Source: Desulfurivibrio sp044068515
Lineage (GTDB): Bacteria; Desulfobacterota; Desulfobulbia; Desulfobulbales; Desulfurivibrionaceae
Reading direction: 5' to 3'
Assembly: GCF_044068515.1 (NCBI RefSeq)
Contig: NZ_JBIPKI010000007.1
Coordinates: 1-64,000 of the forward strand
Length of the DNA stretch: 64,000 nucleotides
The notes under the pieces were generated by a model. It did not search any database and was not told the origin of the DNA. It saw nothing but the letters and a program-made list of their open reading frames with translations. The translations under genes were made by a program, and so were the position numbers. How positions within the stretch are numbered: the stretch's first letter is position 1; each line of letters opens with the position of its first letter. Shown here piece by piece: positions 54,141 through 63,624 of this stretch.

Positions 54141-55433
54141 TTACCAATCCTGGCGGGGCGACCATTGGGGCATAAAATGATTGCCCGGTTCATTGGCAAA
54201 CAGCACCCGCAGGCCGGTGCCGTTAAGGAAGATGGCGCAGATTTCCTCACGGTTGTTACGATTGCGGGAAAACACCAGCTGGCGGCCATCCGGAGACCAG
54301 CTCGGGGATTCATGGTGGCCCCAGCCGCGGGTTACCTGGGTCGGAGCGCCACCATCGGGACTGATGAGGAAAATGTGCAGGGCTCCTTCCACCCGTCCGG
54401 TGTAAGCAATCCATTTGCCGTCGGGGGACCAGCTCGGGGTGGTATTATCATTGCCCTGAAAGGTCAGGCGGTTTACCGCCATGGTCCGCATATCCATGAT
54501 ATAAATCTGGGGGGTCCCACTGCGGTCGGAGACAAAGGCCAGGCGCCGGCCGTCCGGGGAAAAGCTGGGGGAGACATTGACCCCTTCGCCATGAGTAAGG
54601 CGGCGGATTATGCGGCCGTCATTCTCAGCCAGGTACAGGTCGGGATTGCCGTCACGGCTCAGGGTCAGGACCATCCGCTCCCCGTCCGGCGGCCACGATG
54701 GGGTTATGTTGAGGCCGACCCAGCGGGAAATGGGCCGGGTCGATTTTAATTCACGAATGTTGGTCTGGTATAGATTGGCGTTGCCCCGGTGGTGCGAGGT
54801 GTAGGTCAGGTGATTGCCGTCCCTGGTAAAACGAGGAGCCACCGTCAGAAACTGGTGGTGGGTAACCTGGCGGATATTGTCGCCCAGGATATCGGCCAGG
54901 TATACTTCCTGGTGGCCGCTGGCGTCGGAAACAAAGGCGATCCTGCTCTGGCTGACCCCTTTCTCCCCGGTCAGCACTTCCACAACTTCATCGCAAAAGC
55001 GCAGCAGCATTTGGCGGACCATTTGCCGGGGGGCCTGGTAACGGCGACCATGAATCATCCGGCCGGCGGCAATATCCTGCAGCCGCAGTTCAAGGTTGAA
55101 GTTACCCCCTTCTTCGCTGTAGCGGCCCAGGATGACAAACTCGGCCCCCTGCCGGGTCCAGTTGACGTCCTGGCGCTCGCCGTAAAGTTTAGGATCGATA
55201 AGCTCGACAAAGCCGTGGAATTCCAGGGCCCGGCCCAGGATATCCGCCATTCTCCGGCCATCAACCGAAGGGGGCGCCTCCGCCCGATTCTGGTCCACCA
55301 GGGGCGGCACCGCCATGGGAATCTTGCGTAATTCCGGCGAGGTAATATCCAGGTAAATCCTGGCGGCGGCCTCATTGGCAGGGTAAAAACAGAGGAGCAA
55401 AGGCAGCAGCAACAGAATGTATTTCGTTTTCAT
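54141..55433 (-). CDS. tolB: Tol-Pal system beta-propeller protein TolB
   Basis: 430-residue periplasmic protein. Signal peptide 1-24, N-terminal TolB domain (about 25-165: RIYLDITSPELRKIPMAVPP, FVELIDPKLYG), then six beta-propeller WD-like blades with repeats such as RIAFVSDASGHQEVYLAD, SPSFSPDGRRLAFVSDRSG and TPSWSPDGKWIAYTG. It ends MPQWSPRQDW. The ATG at 55433 is used; GTG at 55439 is an alternative. The following gene is cpoB; the usual pal between them is missing. Confidence 0.94.
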   Translation of the reverse strand: MKTKYILLLLPLLLCFYPANEAAARIYLDITSPELRKIPMAVPPLVDQNRAEAPPSVDGRRMADILGRALEFHGFVELIDPKLYGERQDVNWTRQGAEFVILGRYSEEGGNFNLELRLQDIAAGRMIHGRRYQAPRQMVRQMLLRFCDEVVEVLTGEKGVSQSRIAFVSDASGHQEVYLADILGDNIRQVTHHQFLTVAPRFTRDGNHLTYTSHHRGNANLYQTNIRELKSTRPISRWVGLNITPSWPPDGERMVLTLSRDGNPDLYLAENDGRIIRRLTHGEGVNVSPSFSPDGRRLAFVSDRSGTPQIYIMDMRTMAVNRLTFQGNDNTTPSWSPDGKWIAYTGRVEGALHIFLISPDGGAPTQVTRGWGHHESPSWSPDGRQLVFSRNRNNREEICAIFLNGTGLRVLFANEPGNHFMPQWSPRQDW

Positions 55434-55523
55434 GATCACGGATAACCCATTACTTTGATCTGTTTTAACTAACAGTAGAAGAATTTCAGCTCGTTGAGCA
55501 CCGGCCTGCGGCGCGGGCGCCAG

Positions 55524-56462
55524 TTAAAAAACCTCCCCGGGCCGGAAGCGCAGGCCGATTTCCATTTCGTTTTGCCGCAGGGCCGCAGGAAAGGGCGGCA
55601 TGGGAGCGGCATCCTGAATGGTTTTCTGAACAATTTGGTTAAAATACATGTTTTCCGCCCGCATTTCAAACTCCGAGTCGCGGAGGCTGCCGTCGCGGCG
55701 GACGGTGATAACGATCACTGCCAACAGGTCCTTGTCCCAGGTGGGCAAGTTGGGTAGTGACCAGTGCGCCTGGATATGGCTGGTTAGCCTGATCAGATAT
55801 TCCCGGGTGGCGGCATCCACCGCGGCATCGCCGCCGCGGGTACCGGCGGCGGCGGGGGCCGGGGCGGTTGTTGCCGGCGGCTGGCTGGCCCGGGGAGCGG
55901 GTGCCTGGGCCTGGATGGCGGCGATTCTGGCATCAAGAGCCTGTTGCCGGGCTAGTTCCGCTTCCCGCTCCGCGTCCCGGGCCCGAGCCTCCAGGCGAAA
56001 AGATTCCCGCAGTTGCTGGAGGCGCTGTTCGTCCTGACTGGTGCGAGCCGGTCGGGTGGACAAAGGAGGGGAGGGGGCAGCGGGAGCCGGGCGGGTTACC
56101 GCCACCTTGGCCGGTTCGCTGGGAGCTATGGTTCGCGGATCGGCCGGTGGGGCCGGGGCGGCGGGAACTGGTACCGGCGGGGTTGCCGCCGCTGGGATGG
56201 GGGCGGGTGATTGAGGGGGCGGCGGGCTTTCAGGCTGCGGGGCCGGCGTCGGTTGCTGGGGAGCCGGAGTGGCCGGGGCCAATTCAGCGACATTCAACAG
56301 GCTGACCGTCTGGATATCCAGCGGCGGCCGCTGCCGCTGAAAAAAACTCAGACTGGGCGCAAGCAGGGCCGGCAACAGGACCAATAGATGAATTCCTATA
56401 GCCAGGGCCAGGGGGGTTCTCCATGGCTGTTGCGGCCCGACTGTGTTCAATGTCTGCTTCAC
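55524..56462 (-). CDS. tolA: TolA/TonB C-terminal-domain protein of the Tol system
   Basis: 312-residue energy-transducing protein. One N-terminal membrane segment (about 15-35: ALAIGIHLLVLLPALLAP), a Pro/Ala-rich periplasmic stretch (about 60-140), a charged helix (about 142-190) and a TonB/TolA-like C-terminal domain (about 225-312: YLIRLTSHIQAHWSLPNLPTW, VIVITVRRDGSLRDSEFEM, AAPMPPFPAAL). Location between tolR and tolB identifies it as the TolA equivalent rather than TonB. Confidence 0.88.
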   Translation of the reverse strand: MKQTLNTVGPQQPWRTPLALAIGIHLLVLLPALLAPSLSFFQRQRPPLDIQTVSLLNVAELAPATPAPQQPTPAPQPESPPPPQSPAPIPAAATPPVPVPAAPAPPADPRTIAPSEPAKVAVTRPAPAAPSPPLSTRPARTSQDEQRLQQLRESFRLEARARDAEREAELARQQALDARIAAIQAQAPAPRASQPPATTAPAPAAAGTRGGDAAVDAATREYLIRLTSHIQAHWSLPNLPTWDKDLLAVIVITVRRDGSLRDSEFEMRAENMYFNQIVQKTIQDAAPMPPFPAALRQNEMEIGLRFRPGEVF

Positions 56463-56515
56463 CTGGATTATGATTATACTTATGCCGGTTTCCCGGCTTT
56501 TACCGTGCTGGCTGG

Positions 56516-56941
56516 TCAGCGCGAGGGAGGCTGGGTAATCATCCCCAACTGGTCGAAACCGGCTTCCTTGATGTCGGCCATGATTGCCACCACCAGGCCG
56601 TAAGGTACTTCCCGGTCGGCCCGGAGCAACACGGTCTGGTCGGTGCCGCGCCGCTGAGCCAGGGCGGCAAGTTGTTGACGCAAGAGCACCTGGGTGCCCT
56701 TGATATCATCGAAATAAATTTCACCATCCTTGTCGATGGTAATCATCACCGGGGTTTCCGCCTGCCGCAAGGGGCGGGAGGTTGTTTCGGGCAGGTCCAC
56801 GTCAACTCCCTGGGTCATCATGGGCGCGGCGATCATGAAGATGATCAGCAGCACCAGCATTACGTCCACCAGCGGGGTGACGTTGATGTCGGAAACCAGC
56901 CGGCGAGAGCCCCTGCCGGCGGGAGGGATGTCAAAGGCCAT
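56516..56941 (-). CDS. tolR: Biopolymer transport protein TolR
   Basis: 141-residue inner-membrane protein of the ExbD/TolR family. The single membrane helix contains the proton-channel Asp in DINVTPLVDVMLVLLIIFM (about 18-36); the periplasmic domain covers 45-141. It begins three bases after the tolQ stop. Confidence 0.95.
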   Translation of the reverse strand: MAFDIPPAGRGSRRLVSDINVTPLVDVMLVLLIIFMIAAPMMTQGVDVDLPETTSRPLRQAETPVMITIDKDGEIYFDDIKGTQVLLRQQLAALAQRRGTDQTVLLRADREVPYGLVVAIMADIKEAGFDQLGMITQPPSR

Positions 56942-56944
56942 CGT

Positions 56945-57667
56945 TCAGCTCCTGGCTGCCTCGGTTGCGGTCTGGGCCGTCACAGTGCGGCGGCTGAGAA
57001 AGTCCCTTTCGATAAGATTGATAAAATCGGTGGCAAAGGCCTGGGAACGGCTTTCAATATCGGCCAGTTGATTGGTGTAGTAATTGTAAAAAACCACCGC
57101 CGGGATCGCCACGGCCAGTCCGGCGGCGGTTACCACCAGGGCTTCGGATACCCCGGGAGCGACCACGGCCAGGGAGGCTGAGCCCCGTACCCCGATGTCG
57201 TGAAAGGAAGTCATGATGCCCCAGACCGTGCCGAACAAACCGATAAAGGGGCTGGCGCTGCCGGTTGAGGCCAGAAAGGGCAGGGAACTGCCCAGGCGGG
57301 ACATTTCGCTGGCCATGCTCTTGTTGGCGACCCTTTTCAGGGGCTCCATTCCCGCCAGGCGGTTCTCCAGCCTCAATTCCCCGCCCTGGGATTTATTGAG
57401 TTTCTGCAGTTCCTGGTAGGCGGCCCGGAAAATCGCGGCCTCCGGTGTTTCTTCACTCTGCTTGGCGGTCTTGTAAGCTTCGGCCAGATCCTTGCATTTC
57501 CAGAATCTTTCCACGAATTCATTCGAGTCGCGCCTGACCTTGCGGTAGAGAAATTCCTTCTGGAAGACAATGAACCAGGAATAGAGGGACATAACCAGCA
57601 GCAACAGGATAACGCCTTTGATCGTCATCCCGGCTTCCATAAACATGGCAAAAACGTTCAGTTCCAC
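56945..57667 (-). CDS. tolQ: Biopolymer transport protein TolQ
   Basis: 240-residue proton-channel subunit of the ExbB/TolQ family with three membrane segments (about 15-35, 130-160, 172-195). Landmarks: ASTGSASPFIGLFGTVWGIM and VAPGVSEALVVTAAGLAVAIPAV. First gene of the tol cluster; no clear promoter is seen upstream, where 57668-57927 is gene-free and partly AT-rich. Confidence 0.95.
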   Translation of the reverse strand: MELNVFAMFMEAGMTIKGVILLLLVMSLYSWFIVFQKEFLYRKVRRDSNEFVERFWKCKDLAEAYKTAKQSEETPEAAIFRAAYQELQKLNKSQGGELRLENRLAGMEPLKRVANKSMASEMSRLGSSLPFLASTGSASPFIGLFGTVWGIMTSFHDIGVRGSASLAVVAPGVSEALVVTAAGLAVAIPAVVFYNYYTNQLADIESRSQAFATDFINLIERDFLSRRTVTAQTATEAARS

Positions 57668-57927
57668 GGTGCTGAAATCCTTATAGATATGGCATGAGGG
57701 GGACCGATATGGTTCACGGGATCGGCCTGTTTGGGGCGGAATCGGACAACTTCGGCGATAATACCTTTTTTTTCGTTAAAGCGCAATGCGCCGCCCTGTT
57801 CATGGACAACCCGCCGGCCGGGCTTGTTCCGCCAACCCGCCAGGATTTGGCGGAGGGAGGCCAGCTAAAAAAATTTTAACTTAATTTAATAGTCAGGATG
57901 ATGTAGGGAGCTTGATCATAAAAAAAG

Positions 57928-59595
57928 TCAGGCGGGGTCCGGCAGGTGGACGGTGAAGGTGGTGCCCTGGTCAGCCATGCTGTGAACCGTGATTTGGCCG
58001 CCGTGAGCGGTGATGATTTGATGGGCGATGGCCAGGCCCAGGCCGGTGCCTTCCTGGCGGGTGGTGAAGTAAGGGTTGAATATTTTTGCCTGCACCTGCG
58101 GAGTCATGCCCTTGCCGCTGTCGCGGATCCTGATGCTGATGCCGGCCCGACCCTGATGAATTTCTCTGCGGGCGCTGCTTTCAATTGTCCCCCCGGCGGG
58201 CATGGCCTGGCAGGCATTGCTGAGCAGATTTATCAGCACTTGCCGCAGCTGTTCGCGATCCGCCCAAACCTTGATATTGGCCGGCACGGAACAAGTCAGG
58301 TGATGGTCGGCGGCGCAGGTCGGGGTTTGGCTCAGCAGGGCGCCGCTTTCCTTGCAGAGTTCTTTAAGATTGATCCAATCCTGATGGGGCGTGGCCGGCC
58401 GCGAAAAAAGCAGAAAATTCCTGATGGCCGCTTCCAGGCGGTCGCATTCCCGGGTAATTATGGCCAGCAGATTGGCCTGGTCGGAATGCCCTTGCAGTCG
58501 GCGGGCCAGCAGCTGGGCCGAACCGGAGATGGCGGCCAGGGGATTGCGGAATTCGTGGGCTATGCCCGCGGCCATTTCCCCCACCGCGGCCATTTTCTCA
58601 CTCTGGCGGATTCTGGCCTCCATTTCCCGGATCCGGCTCAGATCGCGGAGGGATAGAATGTAGTTTTTCTCTTCATGATTGGTGCCGTGCAAACGGCTCC
58701 AGGAGTAGCCCAGCGGAATTTTATCTCCGTTTTTACGGGTTATCTCGCCCTCCGCCCGGGTTGTTGCTTCCAGGTTGCCGTAGGATTTGATTTCGGGGAA
58801 AATCTCATTTACCGGCCGTCCTAAGGCCTCTTCAGCCCGGTAGCCGCTGACTCTTTCCGCTGCCCGGTTGAACGAGGTGATCATCCGGTCCTCGTTGACG
58901 GTGGCAATCCCGCTGGCGATATCGTCGAAAATCTGTTTGTAGAGAATGTTCAGCTGGTCAAAGCTGGAGGTGGTGCGGGAAAGAGCCGCCTCGGTACGGT
59001 AAAGGCGGTGGGCCAGGGCCGCTCCCAGGCCGGCGACGAAGAAAAAAGAAAGGCCGTTGATGGCAAAGAGGTTCAATAGCCTTTCCAGACTGGCGGCCGG
59101 CCTGGGGCCCATGGTCAGCAGGTTGAAGTCGAACTGAATATACTCAAGCAGCAGCAGGCCGCCGAAGGCCATGGTGCAAAGGGCCGCCATCAGCAGGGCG
59201 CCGCGATGGAAGAGCATGAAGCTGCCGGCGATGATCGGCAGAAAGTAAACCACGGTAAAAAGTGACTGGCTGGTGCCGCTGAAAAAAACCAGGCAGGAGA
59301 TCAGCAGGATGTCAAAAGCGATTTGCAGCGAGGCGAATCGGCGAATATTATCGATTCGGCCGAGCAGGGCGGCGGAAATGATGGTGAAGAGATAGACTGC
59401 GGCGATGAAGAGCAGCGGGTAGAGGAATTTGTCGGTGGTCAGGCGGTGGCCCTTGGCCTCGAGGACGGCGGTGATTCCCAGGATCAGGGTCAGAAAGATT
59501 ACCCGCAGCAGAAAAGACCAGGCCAGTTGCCGTTTGAGGCGCGAGTCGGCATCGCTTCCCGGCGGATGGTGATCTTGGCGCAGCAAGGCAAGCAT
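57928..59595 (-). CDS. PilS-like sensor histidine kinase with six-helix N-terminal region
   Basis: 555-residue kinase. About six hydrophobic segments (28-195) form a membrane sensor without a large periplasmic domain, as in PilS. A PAS domain (about 215-320: IFDDIASGIATVNEDRMITSFNRAAERVSGY), HisKA with H347 in AGIAHEFRNPLAAISGSAQLLARRL, and HATPase with NLLSNACQAMP, DSGKGM and GTGLGLAIAHQI follow. It lies five bases after the response regulator. By resemblance it is PilS or AtoS type; a pilin target is not in the window, so the PilS name is not applied. Confidence 0.88.
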   Translation of the reverse strand: MLALLRQDHHPPGSDADSRLKRQLAWSFLLRVIFLTLILGITAVLEAKGHRLTTDKFLYPLLFIAAVYLFTIISAALLGRIDNIRRFASLQIAFDILLISCLVFFSGTSQSLFTVVYFLPIIAGSFMLFHRGALLMAALCTMAFGGLLLLEYIQFDFNLLTMGPRPAASLERLLNLFAINGLSFFFVAGLGAALAHRLYRTEAALSRTTSSFDQLNILYKQIFDDIASGIATVNEDRMITSFNRAAERVSGYRAEEALGRPVNEIFPEIKSYGNLEATTRAEGEITRKNGDKIPLGYSWSRLHGTNHEEKNYILSLRDLSRIREMEARIRQSEKMAAVGEMAAGIAHEFRNPLAAISGSAQLLARRLQGHSDQANLLAIITRECDRLEAAIRNFLLFSRPATPHQDWINLKELCKESGALLSQTPTCAADHHLTCSVPANIKVWADREQLRQVLINLLSNACQAMPAGGTIESSARREIHQGRAGISIRIRDSGKGMTPQVQAKIFNPYFTTRQEGTGLGLAIAHQIITAHGGQITVHSMADQGTTFTVHLPDPA

Positions 59596-59600
59596 GGAGC

Positions 59601-60989
59601 TCAGTCCCCGATACCGTATTTCTTGATCTTGTAGCGCAGGGAACGAAAGCTGGTCTTGAGCAGATCGGCGGCCCTGGTCTTGGAGTGGCCCGCCTTCTCC
59701 AGGGCGCTGACAATCAGCTCTCGCTCCAGGTCGGCCAGGGCCGGCTCCAGCCCGCGGCTGAACACATCGTCGGCGATGGTTTCAAGCCCGGCCCCTTGAG
59801 AAGAGTCAACCTGCTCCCGGTTGCGGCGATGGCCGGAGAGGGTCAGGCTTTCCGGCAGGATTATCTGGGAGTTTTCCATGGCCACTCCGCGCTCGATGAT
59901 GTTTTCCAGCTCGCGCACGTTGCCGGGAAAGTCATAATTCATCAGCACTTCCATGGCATAGGATGATATCCGTCGGATATCCTTGCGGAAAAGCCGGGCG
60001 TATTTGGCGAGAAAATGGTCCACCAGAAGGGGCACGTCGCCCTTGCGTTCCCGCAGGGGCGGAACCCGGATCGGAACCACCGCCAGGCGATAAAAAAGAT
60101 CCTCCCGAAAGCGGCCGGCAATGACTTCCTGTTCCAGATCCTTGTTGGTGGCGGAAATTACCCGGATATTGATGCGGATGCTCTCCGTTGATCCCACCCG
60201 CTTGATCTCACGCTCCTGGAGGACCCGTAGCAGCTTGGTTTGGATCAGCGGGCTCAGTTCGCCGATTTCATCAAGGAAAGCGGTGCCGTGATTGGCCTGC
60301 TCGAAAAGGCCGGCCCGGTTGGCCGCGGCCCCGGTGAAGGCCCCCTTGGTGTGGCCGAAAACTTCGCTTTCAAACAGGCTTTCGGGGATGGCGCTGCAGA
60401 CGATGGGAACGAATTCATGTTCGGCGGCTGCGCTCAGCCGGTGAATGGCCCGGGCCACCAGTTCCTTGCCGGTGCCCGATTCTCCGTGGATCAGGATATT
60501 GGCCTGGGTGGCCGCTACCCGCTGGATGATATCGTAGATCTTGAGCATTTCGGCGCTGCCGCCGATGATGCCTTCGAACTCTTTGGTCCGGGCCGGGATA
60601 CCTGCCGTTGCCGGAGTCGCTTCCGCCGGGCGGCTGTTCAGGGCGGCCTCGACGATATCCTTAATTTCTTCGACCTTGAAAGGCTTGGTAATATAGTCGA
60701 AAGCCCCGCTTTTCATGGCGGTGACCGCGTCATCCGGAGAGGCATAGGCGGTGACCAGGACCACCGGCAAAGTAGGCTTGATTTCCTTGACTCGGGCCAA
60801 CAGGGCCAGGCCGTCAGGTGGCGGCATCCTGATATCGGAGATCAGCAGGTCGAATTCCTCCCCCTGCAAAAACTCCAGGGCTTGCGCACCGTTGCCGGCG
60901 CACTCCACTGCGAATCCCTCATCTTCCAGCAAAATCTTGAGGAATTCACGCATGCTGAGTTCGTCGTCGACCACCAGAATTTTGCTCAT
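59601..60989 (-). CDS. Sigma-54-dependent response regulator (NtrC/PilR family)
   Basis: 462-residue regulator. Receiver domain with phospho-acceptor D52 (LLISDIRMPPPDG), AAA+ domain with Walker A GESGTGKE (169-176) and the sigma-54 contact GAFTGA (216-221), and a C-terminal Fis-type helix-turn-helix (about 430-462: LEKAGHSKTRAADLLKTSFRSLRYKIKKYGI), typical of PilR. It pairs with the kinase directly downstream. It is also the only NtrC-family regulator in the window that could act at the sigma-54 promoter near 35.9 kb, though its cognate kinase is different. Confidence 0.92.
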   Translation of the reverse strand: MSKILVVDDELSMREFLKILLEDEGFAVECAGNGAQALEFLQGEEFDLLISDIRMPPPDGLALLARVKEIKPTLPVVLVTAYASPDDAVTAMKSGAFDYITKPFKVEEIKDIVEAALNSRPAEATPATAGIPARTKEFEGIIGGSAEMLKIYDIIQRVAATQANILIHGESGTGKELVARAIHRLSAAAEHEFVPIVCSAIPESLFESEVFGHTKGAFTGAAANRAGLFEQANHGTAFLDEIGELSPLIQTKLLRVLQEREIKRVGSTESIRINIRVISATNKDLEQEVIAGRFREDLFYRLAVVPIRVPPLRERKGDVPLLVDHFLAKYARLFRKDIRRISSYAMEVLMNYDFPGNVRELENIIERGVAMENSQIILPESLTLSGHRRNREQVDSSQGAGLETIADDVFSRGLEPALADLERELIVSALEKAGHSKTRAADLLKTSFRSLRYKIKKYGIGD

Positions 60990-61133
60990 GGCGGCGATTA
61001 TAACGCAGTGAGGTCAAACTGGGAACAGGAAAGGGACTCAAGGTTATGGCTGGGACCGGAAGGGCAGGACAAGTTGGAAACCCGCAAAATTTTCTTAAGG
61101 CGTCCGTCAGCCGAGGCGGGCGAAATTTGTGAC

Positions 61134-61169
61134 AAAAAAAGGGACGCGCCCTGATTCAGGGCGCGTCCC
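61134..61169 (-). terminator. Terminator after the symporter gene (reverse strand)
   Basis: Perfect 12-bp stem GGGACGCGCCCT/AGGGCGCGTCCC (61141-61152 with 61158-61169) followed on the reverse strand by seven T (61140-61134). Confidence 0.92.
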
Positions 61170-61222
61170 ATGGTTTTTAAAGTTTAAACAGGCTTTGCAA
61201 ATCGGCCAAACATCTTCCGGTT

Positions 61223-61262
61223 CGACCAGCCCCGTGGGCAAACAAGTCCCCGGGGCTGGTCG
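61223..61262. other. Second hairpin downstream of the symporter gene
   Basis: CGACCAGCCCCG (61223-61234) pairs perfectly with CGGGGCTGGTCG (61251-61262). It has no T-tract and sits 25 bases after the symporter stop. It may block exonucleases or help termination together with the hairpin at 61141. Confidence 0.6.
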
Positions 61263-61287
61263 AGCCAGGTTGGTTTAGCCATTGTAA

Positions 61288-63063
61288 TTAATGATCGTAG
61301 GCGCTGCTGGCCCCCCGCGGGTAGCGAATGCTGTCCACCATTTCCTGAACCTCCTTGGGCGGGGGCGGAGTCAGCCGGGAAACCACCAGGGTGACGATGA
61401 AGTTCAGGGCCATGCCCACCGCGCCGATGCCTTCAGCGCTGATCCCCAGGAACCAGGGCGCGGCCCCCATGAAGTTGACATGGATGATATAGAGGAAAGT
61501 AAAGCCCATCCCCAGGATCATCCCGGCGATGGCTCCTTCCCGGTTGGTGCGTTTGTCGAAAATGCCCAGCACGATGATCGGGAAGAAGGAGGAGGCCGCC
61601 AAGCCGAAGGCAAAGGCCACCACCTGGGCCACGAATCCTGGTGGATTGATTCCGAAGTATCCCGCGACCATGACCGCAAGACCGATCATTACCCGGCCCA
61701 CCAGGAGCCGTTGCGCCTCCGTCGCCTTGCGGTTGATCATGCGGTAATAGAGATCGTGGGAAATCGAGGATGAAACCACGATCAGCAGACCGGAGGCGGT
61801 GGATAGGGCTGCCGCCAGGCCACCGGCGGCCACCAGGGCGATGATCCAGGCCGGCAACTGGGCGATTTCCGGGTTGGCCAGCACCATGATATCCCGGTCA
61901 ATAAAGACTTCATTGGCGTTGTCGGTGGGAGTGTTGTTCAGCAGCCGTTGACCCCATTCGCCGGCCTCACCGGTGAAGCTGGGGCGACCGCTGAAGGCGT
62001 CGCCGGGCCCGTACTGGATGATCCCGTCGTTATTCTTGTCGACCCAGGCAATCAGGCCGGTCTGCTCCCAGTTCCGCACCCAGGAAGGCGCCTCGCTGTA
62101 GGGGGTTTCATGCAGGGTGTTGATCATGTTGTAACGGGCAAAGGAAGCTACGGCCGGAGCGGTGGTATAGAGGATGGCGATGAAAAGCAGGGCGTAACCG
62201 GCCGAAATCCGGGCGCCGCGTACGCTGGGTACGGTATAGAAGCGGATGATCACGTGGGGCAGGCCGGCGGTGCCGACCATCAGGGCCAGAGTGATGCAGA
62301 AAACATCCAGCATGCTTTTGCTGCCCGGTCCGAAAGCCTGGGTGTATTCGGCAAAACCCAAATCGCGGTGCAGGGCGTCGATGGTCTCGAGCAGGTATTT
62401 GCCGGTATTGGGCCCATCGGAAATCGCCCCGCCGAAGCCGATCTGGGGCAGGGGGTGGCCGGTGATCATGATCGAGATGGCCACCGCCGGAATCAGGTAA
62501 GCGATGATCAGGACCACGTACTGGGCCACCTGGGTGTAGGTAATCCCTTTCATCCCACCGAGGGCGGCATAGAAAAAGACGATGGCCATGCCGATGAAAA
62601 CCCCGGTGTTGACATCGACTTCGAGAAAACGGCTGAAAACGATGCCGACCCCGCGCATCTGGCCGGCGACATAGGTCAGTGAGATGAAGATGGCGCAGAT
62701 CAGGGCGACGAAACGGGCGGTATCGGAGTAATAACGATCGCCGACAAAGTCCGGCACCGTGAATTTGCCGAACTTACGCAGGTAGGGGGCCAGCAGCAAG
62801 GCCAGCAGCACGTAGCCGCCGGTCCAGCCCAGGAGGTAGATGGAACCACCGTAACCCATGAAGGAAACCATTCCGGCCATGGAGATGAAGGACGCGGCGC
62901 TCATCCAGTCGGCGGCGGTGGCCATTCCGTTGGCCAGGGGGGAAACCCCGCCGCCGGCCACGTAAAATCCCTTGGTGGTTTTAACCCGGGAAATCCAGGC
63001 AATGGTGAGGTAGATGCTGAAGGTCAGACCCACCATAATGTAGGTCCAGGCCAGAATCGACAT
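61288..63063 (-). CDS. Sodium:solute symporter, VC_2705/ActP-like
   Basis: 591-residue SSS-family transporter with about 13 membrane segments. The N-terminal TM1 region (TFSIYLTIAWISRVKTTKGFYVAGG), GMATAADWMSAASFISMAG and GGLAAALSTASGLLIVVSSSISHDLYYRM are family signatures. A long soluble loop (about 315-390, WEQTGLIAWVDKNNDGIIQYGPG) contains an EF-hand-like DKNNDGIIQ sequence. It resembles the VC_2705 subfamily, probably transporting acetate or a similar carboxylate with sodium. AAGGAGAG precedes the ATG. Its small partner DUF4212 lies upstream. Confidence 0.9.
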   Translation of the reverse strand: MSILAWTYIMVGLTFSIYLTIAWISRVKTTKGFYVAGGGVSPLANGMATAADWMSAASFISMAGMVSFMGYGGSIYLLGWTGGYVLLALLLAPYLRKFGKFTVPDFVGDRYYSDTARFVALICAIFISLTYVAGQMRGVGIVFSRFLEVDVNTGVFIGMAIVFFYAALGGMKGITYTQVAQYVVLIIAYLIPAVAISIMITGHPLPQIGFGGAISDGPNTGKYLLETIDALHRDLGFAEYTQAFGPGSKSMLDVFCITLALMVGTAGLPHVIIRFYTVPSVRGARISAGYALLFIAILYTTAPAVASFARYNMINTLHETPYSEAPSWVRNWEQTGLIAWVDKNNDGIIQYGPGDAFSGRPSFTGEAGEWGQRLLNNTPTDNANEVFIDRDIMVLANPEIAQLPAWIIALVAAGGLAAALSTASGLLIVVSSSISHDLYYRMINRKATEAQRLLVGRVMIGLAVMVAGYFGINPPGFVAQVVAFAFGLAASSFFPIIVLGIFDKRTNREGAIAGMILGMGFTFLYIIHVNFMGAAPWFLGISAEGIGAVGMALNFIVTLVVSRLTPPPPKEVQEMVDSIRYPRGASSAYDH

Positions 63064-63204
63064 GGTTTCTCTCCTTAAGATATATTTGGATATATATGTT
63101 TTTTGGTTAACCGTTGCTCGCTGAAAGCCGCAAATATCCGTTGATCCCCCAAAATCGACGGATTTGATCCGCTGCGCGGCCGGGCGAAGCGCGGTTGAGC
63201 AGGA

Positions 63205-63456
63205 TTATTCGTTGACGTCGAATTCCCGGTCCAGCTTCTGCATCAGAATGTAATAGACGAAGATCAGAACCACGAAGACATAGATGGCACCCTGCTGGGC
63301 AAACCAGAACCCCAGGGGAAAACCACCCATGTGGAAACGGTTGAGCGTCTCCACGAAAAGGATGCCGCAGCCGTAGGAAACCACGGCCCAGATAGTGAGG
63401 AGAATCACCATGTAGGTAAGATTCTTTTTCCAGTAGATGGACAGGTCTTTGCTCAT
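63205..63456 (-). CDS. DUF4212 small subunit of the sodium:solute symporter
   Basis: 83-residue membrane protein with two hydrophobic helices (about 13-35 and 48-70), as in the DUF4212 'solute:sodium symporter small subunit' family (IYWKKNLTYMVILLTIWAV, GFPLGFWFAQQGAIYVFVVLIFVYY). AAGGAGG precedes the ATG. It lies 140 bases upstream of the large subunit, the usual arrangement. Confidence 0.92.
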   Translation of the reverse strand: MSKDLSIYWKKNLTYMVILLTIWAVVSYGCGILFVETLNRFHMGGFPLGFWFAQQGAIYVFVVLIFVYYILMQKLDREFDVNE

Positions 63457-63624
63457 TGCTACCCTCCTTAGCGCAAAATTAGTGAGCGAACACCCGAAAC
63501 CCCCGTTTCCGCGGCCCGCCCGGATTATAAAGATGTACCGGAACCAGAACAGCTGGCCAGTCTAAGCAAAGGTCAAGCAAAAATCAACAGGAAAATTAAA
63601 GGGACTGTTAAGTGCCACTTTGTG

